64,000 nucleotides of DNA from Burkholderiales bacterium. GTDB lineage: Bacteria > Pseudomonadota > Gammaproteobacteria > Burkholderiales > JAHFRG01. The stretch lies in contig DATIXX010000045.1 in NCBI GenBank assembly GCA_035518095.1, positions 26,208 through 90,207 on the forward strand, read 5' to 3'. Shown here one piece after another: positions 28,153-36,308 of the stretch. Within the stretch, counting starts at the first letter, position 1, and the number at the start of each line of letters is the position of its first letter. The position numbers and the translations under genes were made by a program. The notes beneath the pieces were generated by a model. The model saw only the letters and a list, made by a program, of their open reading frames with translations, had not been told where the DNA came from and ran no database searches.

Positions 28153-28767
28153 ATGGCTTCAATGTCTACCCTTGTTGGGCAAATCGATGCAATACTGCCA
28201 CAAACCCAATGCCGCAAATGCGGCTACGCCGGCTGTAAACCGTACGCCAAGGCAATCGCCGCAGGTGAAGCCGAAATCAATCAATGTCCCCCCGGCGGCG
28301 AAACTGGAATTCACAAGCTTGCCGCGCTCTTAGGCCGCGAGTTCATGCCGCTCAATCCAGGCTGCGGCGTGAAAGAGCCGATGGAAATTGCAGCCGTTGA
28401 TGAGCAAACCTGCATAGGCTGCACGCTATGCATCGATGCCTGTCCCGTGGATGCGATTATTGGCGCCTCGAAGCAGATGCACACGATAATCGCAGCCTAT
28501 TGCACCGGCTGCGAGCTGTGCATTCCGGTCTGCCCCGTAGATTGTATAAGCATGATTCAGTCGGCACGGCCGGTTTGGTCCAAGCAGGATGCCGACGCTG
28601 CTCGTGAGCGTTTCGGTATTCGCAATTTGCGCATTCAGCGCGAGCAACAGGAAAGACAACGAAAACTCGCGCAAAAAACACTCGTCGCCATGCAGGGACG
28701 GAAGCAAGACGCGATTCAACGAGCCCTGGAGCGCGCCAGTGCGCGGAGAGGTTCCTTGCAGAAATGA
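28153..28767 (+). CDS. rsxB: RnfB/RsxB-like ferredoxin
   Basis: 204 residues. The N-terminal cluster motif [14 protein letters not shown]...CPPGG is the RnfB [4Fe-4S] site, and two ferredoxin motifs [14 protein letters not shown] and [14 protein letters not shown] follow. A charged coiled C-terminus ends the protein. Unlike RnfB of the membrane Rnf complex, it has no N-terminal hydrophobic helix, and no rnfA, C, D, G or E lies here. It is probably a soluble electron carrier, perhaps partner to the preceding flavoprotein. It overlaps nth by 4 bases. Confidence 0.85.
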   Translation: MASMSTLVGQIDAILPQTQCRKCGYAGCKPYAKAIAAGEAEINQCPPGGETGIHKLAALLGREFMPLNPGCGVKEPMEIAAVDEQTCIGCTLCIDACPVDAIIGASKQMHTIIAAYCTGCELCIPVCPVDCISMIQSARPVWSKQDADAARERFGIRNLRIQREQQERQRKLAQKTLVAMQGRKQDAIQRALERASARRGSLQK

Positions 28768-29408
28768 ACGCGGCCAAGCGCGCGGAGATTTTTACACGCC
28801 TAAAAACAGCCAACCCCCGCCCGGCCACGGAACTTGCATACCGCAGCCCCTTTGAACTGCTGGTTGCAGTAATACTCTCGGCGCAGGCGACCGACAAGAG
28901 TGTGAACATCGCCACGCAAAAAATGTTTGCAGTAGCCAATACGCCTCAGCAGATGCTGGCATTGGGCCGGCCCGGATTGCAAAAATACATCAGAAGCATC
29001 GGGCTGTACCGCACCAAGGCCAAGAATCTGCTGGCCACATGTAAAATGCTGATAAACGAACATGGCGGCACTGTGCCGCGCTCCCGGGAATCACTTGAAA
29101 GACTGCCGGGCGTGGGCAGAAAGACCGCCAATGTTATTCTCAACACCGCATTTGGCGAACCGACGATTGCAGTAGACACGCATATCTTTCGAGTTGCCAA
29201 CCGGACCGGTATCGCGCCCGGAAAAAATGTGCTGCAGGTAGAGCGCAAGTTATTAAAGTTCGTACCGAAAGAATTTCGCCGCGATGCCCATCACTGGCTC
29301 ATTTTGCACGGACGGTACGTTTGTAGGGCGCGTAATCCCGCTTGCCCCGCTTGCATCATCAGCGATTTGTGCGAATACACTAACAAAACAGTGAGGGGTC
29401 AGGGGTAA
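28764..29408 (+). CDS. nth: endonuclease III
   Basis: 214 residues. The helix-hairpin-helix [11 protein letters not shown] holds the catalytic Lys, [11 protein letters not shown] holds the catalytic Asp, and the C-terminal C-x6-C-x2-C-x5-C binds a [4Fe-4S] cluster. It removes oxidised pyrimidines in base-excision repair. The start overlaps the rsxB stop (ATGA), a conserved-looking pairing of a ferredoxin with an Fe-S repair enzyme. Confidence 0.96.
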   Translation: MNAAKRAEIFTRLKTANPRPATELAYRSPFELLVAVILSAQATDKSVNIATQKMFAVANTPQQMLALGRPGLQKYIRSIGLYRTKAKNLLATCKMLINEHGGTVPRSRESLERLPGVGRKTANVILNTAFGEPTIAVDTHIFRVANRTGIAPGKNVLQVERKLLKFVPKEFRRDAHHWLILHGRYVCRARNPACPACIISDLCEYTNKTVRGQG

Positions 29409-29496
29409 GCAGTGAAGTGCAAATTTCGCTTGAACCATGAATCCGTGTTGAACATCTGTACCGCTTACCACTGAATTTTCATACCTCGCTCATTTT

Positions 29497-29943
29497 ATGT
29501 TTAACCCCTCGCGCGACGAAGCACGACGTTTTTTCTTCGATACCTGGAAAAAATACAAGGAAGGGAAGCCTCTTTCCGGGCTCGAACAGCTGTCCGTGGA
29601 AATCATTATCCAGCACCCTGAATATCACTCTGTGATGAATGACCCGGCACGCTATCTCAACCGCGACTATTTACCCGAAACAGGGGATATCAATCCTTTT
29701 CTGCATATGGGGATGCACCTCGCGATCGAAGAGCAGCTTTCCATCGACCAGCCGCGCGGCATTTACCGACTGTTTAAACGGATTCTGCAAAATAATGCGG
29801 ACCGGCATGCCGCTTTTCATCTGGTTATGGAATGTCTGGCGGAGATGATGTGGCACGCGCAGCGGGCCAATACCAAGCCCGACGAACGAATTTACTTCGA
29901 GTGCCTCGAAAGACGCTCTGCTACGACTACGGAAAAGGACTAA
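29497..29943 (+). CDS. DUF1841 family protein
   Basis: 148 residues beginning MFNPSRDEARRFFFDTW, with HPEYH, DINPFLHMGMHLAIEEQ and a RHAAFH...ECLAEMMW helix. It matches my memory of DUF1841, a family of Betaproteobacteria and relatives with unknown function. Several conserved His and Glu residues in helices suggest possible metal binding (inference). No signal or membrane segment. It follows nth by 88 bases. Confidence 0.8.
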   Translation: MFNPSRDEARRFFFDTWKKYKEGKPLSGLEQLSVEIIIQHPEYHSVMNDPARYLNRDYLPETGDINPFLHMGMHLAIEEQLSIDQPRGIYRLFKRILQNNADRHAAFHLVMECLAEMMWHAQRANTKPDERIYFECLERRSATTTEKD

Positions 29944-30002
29944 CCACCGAATTTGACCTGCGCTGGATTATCGCTCCGCTCAGCTGGCGGGCGACTCGGA
30001 AC

Positions 30003-30025
30003 AAAAAAAAGAGGTTCGCACCGCT
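30003..30025 (-). terminator. probable terminator after the cytochrome c pair
   Basis: On the minus strand AGCGGT, loop GCGA, ACCTCT (one mismatch) is followed by eight T. It lies 13 bases past the cytochrome stop at 30038. A five-T run on the plus strand makes it weakly bidirectional, which would suit the convergent DUF1841 gene. Confidence 0.45.
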
Positions 30026-30037
30026 TTTTAGTCAAAT

Positions 30038-30364
30038 TCAGTATTTCACGTACAAGCCTTTTTGGCTGGAGAAATACGCGGCCAGGTCCTGAATGTCCTG
30101 CTCGGAAAGATTCGCCGCCATTGCATCCATGATAGGATCTTTGCGCGCACCCGATTTGTAGGCGTTTAGCGAGTGCACAATGTAATCGGGCTGCTGGCCG
30201 GCGAGTCGCGGGAAGTCGGGCGCAACGCTATTGCCATCCGCACCGTGGCACGCCGCGCACGTGGTAGATTTCTGCTTGCCGGCTGCTGCGTCCCCGGCAG
30301 CAAAAGCATGGGCCGCACCTAGTAACAATGTGCCTGCAACTGCTACTGTAACCAATTTTTTCAT
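30038..30364 (-). CDS. small periplasmic cytochrome c
   Basis: 108 residues with a signal peptide cleaved after HAFAA. Class-I heme motif CAACH, and an axial Met in the MDAMAANL region near the C-terminal helix. Size and motifs fit the c553/c5-like single-heme carriers of the periplasm. It is a close paralogue of the gene just upstream: both have YKSGARK and a D-I-x-DLAAY helix. The two are 26 bases apart and co-transcribed. Confidence 0.92.
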   Translation of the reverse strand: MKKLVTVAVAGTLLLGAAHAFAAGDAAAGKQKSTTCAACHGADGNSVAPDFPRLAGQQPDYIVHSLNAYKSGARKDPIMDAMAANLSEQDIQDLAAYFSSQKGLYVKY

Positions 30365-30390
30365 TGTTCCCTGCGCCTAGTAGCCTTAAA

Positions 30391-30714
30391 TTAATTACCA
30401 CCCGAATAATAGGCGGCAAGGTCTGCGATGTCCTGATCTGTCAAGCCGGCTGCAATGGCATTCATTGTCGGCACTTTGCGCGCTCCCGACTTGTATTCGT
30501 GCAACGCCTTGACGATATAGGCGGCATGCTGACCACCAAGCTTGGGTACGCTGTACACTTGGGGGTAAGCGATGCGCCAATCAGGAATGCCGTGGCAGCC
30601 GGCGCACATCGAGTTTTTTTCCTTTCCAAGTGCCGCGTCGCCCGCTGCGTGGGCTTGAATGGATACGGTTAACAACATTATCGCGCTAAAGGTAAACAGA
30701 CTGGCTTTTTTCAT
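30391..30714 (-). CDS. small periplasmic cytochrome c, first of the tandem pair
   Basis: 107 residues, signal peptide to IQAHAA, heme motif CAGCH, axial Met probably in VPTMNAIAAGL. Compared with its neighbour it has a longer loop after the heme (IPDWRIAYPQVYSVPKLGGQ), so the two copies have diverged around the heme edge. Likely electron carrier between membrane complexes and terminal acceptors. Confidence 0.92.
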   Translation of the reverse strand: MKKASLFTFSAIMLLTVSIQAHAAGDAALGKEKNSMCAGCHGIPDWRIAYPQVYSVPKLGGQHAAYIVKALHEYKSGARKVPTMNAIAAGLTDQDIADLAAYYSGGN

Positions 30715-30933
30715 ATTGCTCTTGTTTGGAGAATAAAACAGATTGCGGCACTTTAAAGGATACTCGGCTTGAGGTCAATGGTGTTTGCCCACACCGAGAG
30801 GCACCCGCCAGAGCGCTTTTTTTTCACAACAAATCGAGCCGCCCGCTTGGATTGGCGTCCACGTTCGCCGGAACATATGGTGTGAACCGGCCTGCTCCGA
30901 AGTTTCGCACTGTTCAGCGATGTTGTTAGTACA

Positions 30934-30939
30934 TATAAT
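30934..30939 (+). promoter_or_regulatory. -10 box of the cobalamin adenosyltransferase gene
   Basis: A perfect TATAAT lies 26 bases before the start codon. The hexamer 17 bases upstream (TGTTCA) is a poor -35. The 251-base divergent region contains no recognisable cobalamin riboswitch. Confidence 0.45.
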
Positions 30940-30965
30940 GAGCCGTGGCGTAGAAAGCAAAAATC

Positions 30966-31517
30966 ATGAAGCATCGCCTGACAAAAATTTACACGCGCAC
31001 TGGCGACAACGGGAGCACCGGCTTGGGCGATGGGACTCGCGTTGCCAAGGACAGTCTGCGCATTGCGGTGATCGGCGAAATTGACGAATTGAATTCCTGC
31101 ATCGGCGTGTTGCTCGCCGAAGACCTGCCTTTGGGAGTGAGGACATGTCTGTGCGATATCCAGAACGATCTGTTCGATCTCGGCGGAGAGCTGTGCCTGC
31201 CGGGACATGTTGCGATTGCTCGAAGGCACGTGGAGCGCCTGGAAAAAACGCTGGATTCGCTTAATTCCGATCTTCCGCCGCTCAAGGAGTTTATCCTGCC
31301 GCGTGGCTCGCGCGCCGCAGCTCTTGCGCATTTTGCGCGCACCGTGTGTCGCCGCGCCGAGCGTAGCCTAGTAACGCTATCCAAGTCCGAAAAGGTTCCC
31401 GAACTATCCGCTAATTACATCAACCGTCTTTCTGACCTGCTGTTTGTCATTGCGCGCGTGCTGAACCGCGAGTACGGGGATGTTTTTTGGCAACAGGGAA
31501 AAAACAAAGACCTTTAG
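30966..31517 (+). CDS. cob(I)alamin adenosyltransferase, PduO type
   Basis: 183 residues. The N-terminal ATP-binding motif TRTGDNGSTGLGDG and the helical bundle with EFILPRGS and CRRAERS are diagnostic of PduO-type enzymes. It transfers the adenosyl group from ATP to reduced cobalamin in the cytoplasm. The BtuF-like binding protein is convergent next door, so this is a small B12 neighbourhood. No cobalamin synthesis genes or B12-dependent enzyme are in the window. Confidence 0.94.
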   Translation: MKHRLTKIYTRTGDNGSTGLGDGTRVAKDSLRIAVIGEIDELNSCIGVLLAEDLPLGVRTCLCDIQNDLFDLGGELCLPGHVAIARRHVERLEKTLDSLNSDLPPLKEFILPRGSRAAALAHFARTVCRRAERSLVTLSKSEKVPELSANYINRLSDLLFVIARVLNREYGDVFWQQGKNKDL

Positions 31518-31612
31518 CCTCGGCAAGCCGTCATCAGCTTCACGCACCGACTCGTACCCGGCCCCGTCATGTCGCGCAAAGTGTTTTGTCTTCTATTGGC
31601 TGATGACAACCT

Positions 31613-32512
31613 TTACTTGCGCGCTCGCCGCACCTGGTCCAATTTGCTGCAAACTTCACTCGCACCTTCCAGAATTCTCGGCGATTGACGTTCCAATAAT
31701 TCCGGCGGCACAAAAAAGACGCGGTGATTACGCACTGCGTCCAGCATTGCAAAGCGCTGCCATACGCTGTCGCGCGCCACACTCGATATGATCGCGTCCG
31801 GGTCGGCTGCCACCAGGCTCTCGGGCGAAATTACCGGCGTGAGCACACGCGACGCGGCGAATACGTTGACTCCTCCGCAAAGGCGCAACACGCTGCTGAT
31901 CACGTGTGCACCGTTCACGGTCATCAACGGTGCATTCCAGACTTCATAAAATACCCTAACCGGCCGTTTCGTGCTGTACTGCTTCGTTAAAACCGCCAAT
32001 TTGGATTCAAATTTTCTTGCTGCAACTTCCGCGATATCCGAAGTGCCCGCCAGCATTCCGACGCGCCGCAGCAGGCGCGGAATGTCAGACAATTTTGTGG
32101 GTTCCATGACAAAAATACTGATACCGAGCGCTTCTAACTTGGCGACATCTCGAACGTGATTACCGCTTTCCCACGCTAAAACCAGATCGGGCCGAAGTGC
32201 TGCAATGCGTTCAAGATCGATGTGTGTCGCGTCTCCTACGCGCATTATGCTTGCCGCTTGTTGCGGATAGTCGCTGTAGGCGCTGACTCCCGCCAATTCG
32301 GGTCCGGCGCCGGCAGCATACACCAGTTCAGTAATAAATGGAGCCAATGTTACGATGCGCCGCGCGGGGGTCATCAAGACCAAGTTTTCGCCGCGGTCGT
32401 CTGTCACAACGATTGACGACGCGGCAAGCGAAGAAAATGCAAAAACAGCTACCGCAATTGCGGCTATAAATCTGACTTTGTTGCGGTATTGCGGTGAAAA
32501 ATGAGAATTCAA
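31613..32512 (-). CDS. BtuF-like periplasmic substrate-binding protein
   Basis: 299 residues with a long positively charged N-region and a hydrophobic signal (FIAAIAVAVFAFSSLAAS). The helical-backbone metal/cobalamin receptor fold is recognisable from RIVTLAPFITELVYAAGAG, SAYSDYP and ALRPDLVLAW. Such proteins deliver cobalamin or haem-like cofactors to a BtuCD-type ABC importer, and no permease or ATPase gene is nearby. Location beside the adenosyltransferase supports cobalamin. It follows the cyclic-nucleotide-binding gene by 21 bases. Confidence 0.85.
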   Translation of the reverse strand: MNSHFSPQYRNKVRFIAAIAVAVFAFSSLAASSIVVTDDRGENLVLMTPARRIVTLAPFITELVYAAGAGPELAGVSAYSDYPQQAASIMRVGDATHIDLERIAALRPDLVLAWESGNHVRDVAKLEALGISIFVMEPTKLSDIPRLLRRVGMLAGTSDIAEVAARKFESKLAVLTKQYSTKRPVRVFYEVWNAPLMTVNGAHVISSVLRLCGGVNVFAASRVLTPVISPESLVAADPDAIISSVARDSVWQRFAMLDAVRNHRVFFVPPELLERQSPRILEGASEVCSKLDQVRRARK

Positions 32513-32533
32513 GAAATAAAAGCGCGGAGAGCT

Positions 32534-33061
32534 TTACCTAACCATGTAATCAAGCAGCTTCTGGCTGGTTTGGCGTAGGCGCTGTGACAATAAGGTAACG
32601 AGCTTAATTAGAATTTTTGCACCCAGCTTCGGCTGATCAAGAACTATTTTCACCATGTTGTCCCGGGTTAGAACAGCAAAAATGGAGGGTTCCTTTGCAA
32701 CACAGGTCGCGAAACGCGGCTCCCCGTCTATCATGGACATTTCACCGATCGTCATTCCAGGCAACACTAGCGTCATGTGCAGTTCATCGCCGCGTCTGCC
32801 TTTCTTGAAAATATCCACCTGTCCCTGAATCAACAACAGCATGTAGTCACCGGGATCTCCTTCCTGAATGATAATTTCTCCGGGCCGGGCCCGATACACT
32901 TGCATGAAGCTTGCCAGCTTTCCGACATCTTCGCGATTCAATTCGGAAAAAAACGTCGAATTGCCGACCATCCCGAAGATCTGTTCAGCGACTACCGTCG
33001 CCTCCCCGAGATTCTCCAGCGTGGCAAGCCGCTTATTTATAGAATCCGCTTTTTCTGCCAT
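32534..33061 (-). CDS. stand-alone cyclic nucleotide-binding domain protein
   Basis: 175 residues from ATG 33061 (MAEKADSINKRLATLENLG); the frame is open further upstream but is not protein-like there. One cNMP-binding domain covers most of the protein: GDYMLLLIQGQVDIF, and a phosphate-binding cassette IGEMSMIDGEPRFATC that keeps the Gly-Glu and Arg contacts. There is no helix-turn-helix or enzyme domain. It probably senses cAMP or cGMP and acts by protein contact. Two cyclase-domain genes lie at 36 and 46 kb. Confidence 0.85.
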   Translation of the reverse strand: MAEKADSINKRLATLENLGEATVVAEQIFGMVGNSTFFSELNREDVGKLASFMQVYRARPGEIIIQEGDPGDYMLLLIQGQVDIFKKGRRGDELHMTLVLPGMTIGEMSMIDGEPRFATCVAKEPSIFAVLTRDNMVKIVLDQPKLGAKILIKLVTLLSQRLRQTSQKLLDYMVR

Positions 33062-33409
33062 TAGCAACGCGCCCCCTGCGCGTTGTGCGTAGTTTACCAG
33101 CCCTTGAGTTTGGCCGCCTTTTTCCCGAAACCGGTTTCTCGGTACGCCACAATCTACAACAAACGGGATCTCGCACAAGTCGCCTGCCGCACCGAGACCG
33201 TGCTGGTTGCAGTTCAGCAATGACCGCCGGAACCCGTGCCCGGACTTTATATTAGCAGCAGCAACAGGGGGAACATAACGTCCTGCGGCTAAACTTGAGG
33301 GTATCGTGAACACGGTACCCGTCCGCGGGAGCGCAGCGTGGCGCTGCGGGTTGGACAAAATCGGGTCCCAAGGCAGCGCAATGCGCGATGCAACGCCCGT
33401 GCATACGGT
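33062..33409. other. 348-base intergenic region
   Basis: Between the cNMP-binding gene and the DAHP synthase stop, both minus-strand. It contains a perfect 7-bp hairpin with a 3-base loop, CGCAGCG/CGCTGCG (33332-33348), without a T-run. No credible gene is seen. Confidence 0.4.
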
Positions 33410-34525
33410 TTAATTTTTATAACGCGCCGCAGCCGCCGCGCGCTTCTGATAGGCGTCCCGCGCAATTTGCACATCCTCGATCAGTTGCGGCAGTTCCCTG
33501 AGAAGCAGCGCCTGAGGACCGTCTACCAGCGCTTTTCCGGGCACGGGATGAAAATCCACCAGGATCATGTTCGCACCGGCAACTACGCCCTGCGCGGTGG
33601 CATGCATAATGTCGAGAATCCCTTCCGGCCCCATGCTGCGGGAACCTACCGAATGCGAGGGATCTACGCATACCGGCATGCGAGTCAATCGTTTCACCAC
33701 CGGCACATGGCAAAAATCGACGAAATTGCGGTGCGGATCGCCGAAATTGCTTTTCATACCGCGCAGCCCAAATACCACCTTGCGGTTGCCTTCCGACGCC
33801 AGGTATTCCGCAGCGTTCAACGATTCATCAAGCGTAATGCCGAACCCGCGCTTCAACAGCACCGGAAAGTCCTGCTGCCGCCCAACACTTTTCAGGAGTT
33901 CGAAATTCTGCGTGTTGCGCGTCCCGATCTGCAGCATCACGCCAGTGGGATTGCCGGTTTTCTGCAATGCTCCGCGAATCTCGTCCACATGCGATTCATG
34001 AGTGATCTCCATAGCAATGACTTTCATGCCGTATTTGCCCGCCAGCTCGAATACGTAGGGCAAACAGGATTTTCCATGTCCCTGAAACGAATACGGGCTG
34101 GTACGCGGTTTGTAGGCACCCATGCGTGTGCATATCTGGCCGTTGCGCTTCAGTTCCCGCATCATCATTTCCACGTGTTCGGGCGTATCCACCGCGCACA
34201 AGCCGGCAAAGATATGCAATGTATCCTGCCCGAATCGTACCCCGTTGTAATCGAACCAGGTGGGGCGGTTGTCATCCTTGTGCCGCCCGAGAATACGGTA
34301 TTCCTCTGAAACCCTGACCACGCGCTCGACACAAGGGAGGTTTTTCATGTCCTCGATTTGCAGCGCGCTGGTGTTGCCGATAAGGTAAACCTCGGTTACT
34401 GTTCGCTCGGTGCCTTGTTCGCGGTGGACCCGGCATTGGATGTTGGGCAAAGCAGCCAAGTGATCCATGAGCTGCTGATACTCTGTGCTCCGCGCATCCG
34501 CATTTTCGTTCAGTATAAGAATCAT
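33410..34525 (-). CDS. 3-deoxy-7-phosphoheptulonate (DAHP) synthase, type I-beta with N-terminal regulatory domain
   Basis: 371 residues. Residues about 1-100 resemble the ferredoxin-like domain of the Thermotoga-type enzyme (QGTERTVTEVYLIG, CVERVVRV), a fold that binds aromatic amino acids. The catalytic barrel follows: GAYKPRTSPYSFQG, KRGFG and CVDPSHSVG. The metal-ligand loop reads FAGLCAVDTPE rather than the usual GPCS, keeping the Cys. It condenses phosphoenolpyruvate and erythrose 4-phosphate, the first shikimate step. Enteric AroF/G/H enzymes lack this N-terminal domain. Confidence 0.88.
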   Translation of the reverse strand: MILILNENADARSTEYQQLMDHLAALPNIQCRVHREQGTERTVTEVYLIGNTSALQIEDMKNLPCVERVVRVSEEYRILGRHKDDNRPTWFDYNGVRFGQDTLHIFAGLCAVDTPEHVEMMMRELKRNGQICTRMGAYKPRTSPYSFQGHGKSCLPYVFELAGKYGMKVIAMEITHESHVDEIRGALQKTGNPTGVMLQIGTRNTQNFELLKSVGRQQDFPVLLKRGFGITLDESLNAAEYLASEGNRKVVFGLRGMKSNFGDPHRNFVDFCHVPVVKRLTRMPVCVDPSHSVGSRSMGPEGILDIMHATAQGVVAGANMILVDFHPVPGKALVDGPQALLLRELPQLIEDVQIARDAYQKRAAAAARYKN

Positions 34526-34698
34526 GATTAGCCGGGTTATTTTGGGGTCAAGAACGGTCGAAGACCTCTATTTTAGCGAATATACGGCACGCCATTTGCA
34601 AGCTCGTTCGATAGCGGAACCTGAGAAATTATCCCGGTATCGGGACAAGTGGTGCTGAAAGCCGCTCGCCAAAGACGGCGGGGAGACATGTAAGTTGT

Positions 34699-35091
34699 TT
34701 ATTGTTTTTTCTTAACGCTGCGGAATACCGGTCCCCACAACGGATGGCCGGCCTCTGCCGGTTGTAATTCGAAATTCGGATCTATCTCCAGAACTTTTCT
34801 GAACTCGTCTCGACACTGCCTTTCCTTGCCGGTAACGCAATAGATAAAAGCCAGATATTTGTGCGCCTTGATGCGGTCGCTCTTGAACGTCAACCCCTCG
34901 TCCAAAGCGCTGGTCAGGTTCTTCCGGGCTTCAGCATATTTGCCTTGGTCGTAGCTTTTGATACCTGCGGAAAGTTCCGGCGAGCCATCGCCAAATATCC
35001 AGGTTGGACGGTAATCTTCGAATGGGCCAACGCACCCGGTGCACAACAGGGTTACCGCGACCGCCTGCACCCACAGCCTGGATCTCAGCAT
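34699..35091 (-). CDS. small TssQ-like lipoprotein with TPR-like repeats
   Basis: 130 residues. The N-terminal signal ends in LLCTGC, a near-lipobox placing Cys20 as lipidated. The body has TPR-like helices (SYDQGKYAEARKNLTSAL; AHKYLAFIYCVTGKERQC). It resembles proteins labelled TssQ, type VI secretion-associated lipoproteins, but no type VI gene is here, so I treat that as a fold similarity. It starts 15 bases after the cyclase-domain gene and ends the yhdP-to-lipoprotein run. Confidence 0.7.
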   Translation of the reverse strand: MLRSRLWVQAVAVTLLCTGCVGPFEDYRPTWIFGDGSPELSAGIKSYDQGKYAEARKNLTSALDEGLTFKSDRIKAHKYLAFIYCVTGKERQCRDEFRKVLEIDPNFELQPAEAGHPLWGPVFRSVKKKQ

Positions 35092-35106
35092 GTGTCCACA
35101 TCCCGT

Positions 35107-36279
35107 CTAGCGGAATTCATGCGTTATCTTAAGGTGGTCGTTCGACTTGACGTCCAATGTCTCAGTATGACTGGCAAAAGTGGTATTTTTGATTTCTACG
35201 GTATGTTTGCCGGGCTTAACCTCAAGCTCCTTAAGCGGCGGACTGACGCCCATTTTCTTTCCATCGAGGTAGACTTCACCCCAGGGGTCAATCACCAGCG
35301 CAATTTGTGCTGCTGGGCTTGCGGGCATAGTCGCGGTGGGCGCAGCTTCTGCCAATTTGCGCGTTTTCTTCTTGTGCGTAGAAAGGTTCTTGCTCCCCTC
35401 GTGTTTTGTTTCACGCGGCGGCGCTATCGGCTGCACCATCTCCGGCTCAGCCGGTGCGGAAGCATGCCCGGTGGGTTCGGGCGATTGCGGCTCCGCTGCC
35501 TGTTCCGGGTTATTTTCCGGTCCAGCCTTGGATTCGCTCGTTGCAGTTCCGCCGTTTCCACCGCGCAAAGTTAATGCAAGCGCGACCAAAGCCACGAGTG
35601 ACAGTCCGGCGTAAAGGATTTTTTTGCCGCTGGTTGCCTTATGCCAAATTGCCTCTGGAAAGGCGGCTGAATCCGTTCCACGCGATGTACTTTCACCGTG
35701 AACTTTGACGGCACTCGGTCCAGACCACAGCTTAATCTCCTTGCCTGGCGAACCCACGGCATAAACTTCATGCTCGCGCACATGCTTGTCCGCCCGCGCG
35801 CCTTGATATTCGAATAACAAGGAATATTCCTGTGACAAATGTGAAACGACCTCATAGTAAGAACGCGATACCAGCACTTCACCGGGCTGCGCGAAGCTCA
35901 TCACCCGCTGCGCGACATTAATGCCATCGCCGATAATATTTGGCTGCCCGTTGATATCCTTGACTACCCTTACCGGACCGAGGTTAATGCCGATGCGCGC
36001 ATTCAAGTCGCCGGAAGTCTGATCGCTGGCCAGCGCGTCTCGCAGGTTTATGGCGACGAACAACGCTTCTTCGGGAGCGCCGAGAAAGCTGATCGCGACG
36101 CCATCTCCGGTATCAAGAATTATGCGGTCACCGGCCGCGACCTCTTTGATCGCATCCGAAATGAGAGCGTTGAATTCGTCTTTCAGCTTCATCTGGTCCG
36201 CGACCGGTTTCTTCGAATATTCGACAATGTCCGCGAACACCACGCTGCAGATGAAAGTCCTGTTCCCTCGATCAAGCAT
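35107..36279 (-). CDS. nucleotide cyclase-domain protein with one TM helix and PEGA-like tail
   Basis: 390 residues. I place the start at 36279 because GGAGG lies seven bases ahead of it; an ATG six bases earlier is too close to that site. Residues about 8-175 form a class III cyclase domain with both metal-binding Asp (FADIVEYS, TGDG) and the catalytic Asn and Arg (INVAQR). The purine-specifying Lys is replaced (ILDTGDG) and the partner Asp is Asn (PNIIGDG), so activity or substrate is uncertain. A TM helix near 230 leads to a Pro/Glu-rich periplasmic linker and a PEGA-like domain (YLDGKKMGVSPP). Confidence 0.85.
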   Translation of the reverse strand: MLDRGNRTFICSVVFADIVEYSKKPVADQMKLKDEFNALISDAIKEVAAGDRIILDTGDGVAISFLGAPEEALFVAINLRDALASDQTSGDLNARIGINLGPVRVVKDINGQPNIIGDGINVAQRVMSFAQPGEVLVSRSYYEVVSHLSQEYSLLFEYQGARADKHVREHEVYAVGSPGKEIKLWSGPSAVKVHGESTSRGTDSAAFPEAIWHKATSGKKILYAGLSLVALVALALTLRGGNGGTATSESKAGPENNPEQAAEPQSPEPTGHASAPAEPEMVQPIAPPRETKHEGSKNLSTHKKKTRKLAEAAPTATMPASPAAQIALVIDPWGEVYLDGKKMGVSPPLKELEVKPGKHTVEIKNTTFASHTETLDVKSNDHLKITHEFR

Positions 36280-36308
36280 GTACATTCCTCCCCGTAACCC
36301 GTTAACCG

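Noticed and set aside
29404..29469. Inverted GGTAAGC/GCTTACC between nth and DUF1841 as a terminator
   Set aside because: The arms are about 50 bases apart and have no T-run.
30821..30828. T8 run as a terminator
   Set aside because: No adequate GC-rich stem directly precedes it on the plus strand.
30715..30965. Cobalamin riboswitch ahead of the adenosyltransferase
   Set aside because: I found no B12-box sequence of the type AGYCAGGAGACCTGCC on either strand.
33338..34309. Long plus-strand open frame (323 codons)
   Set aside because: Antisense to the DAHP synthase; composition typical of a shadow frame.
34699..35091. Part of a type VI secretion locus
   Set aside because: Only a TssQ-like lipoprotein is present; no Tss core genes are nearby.
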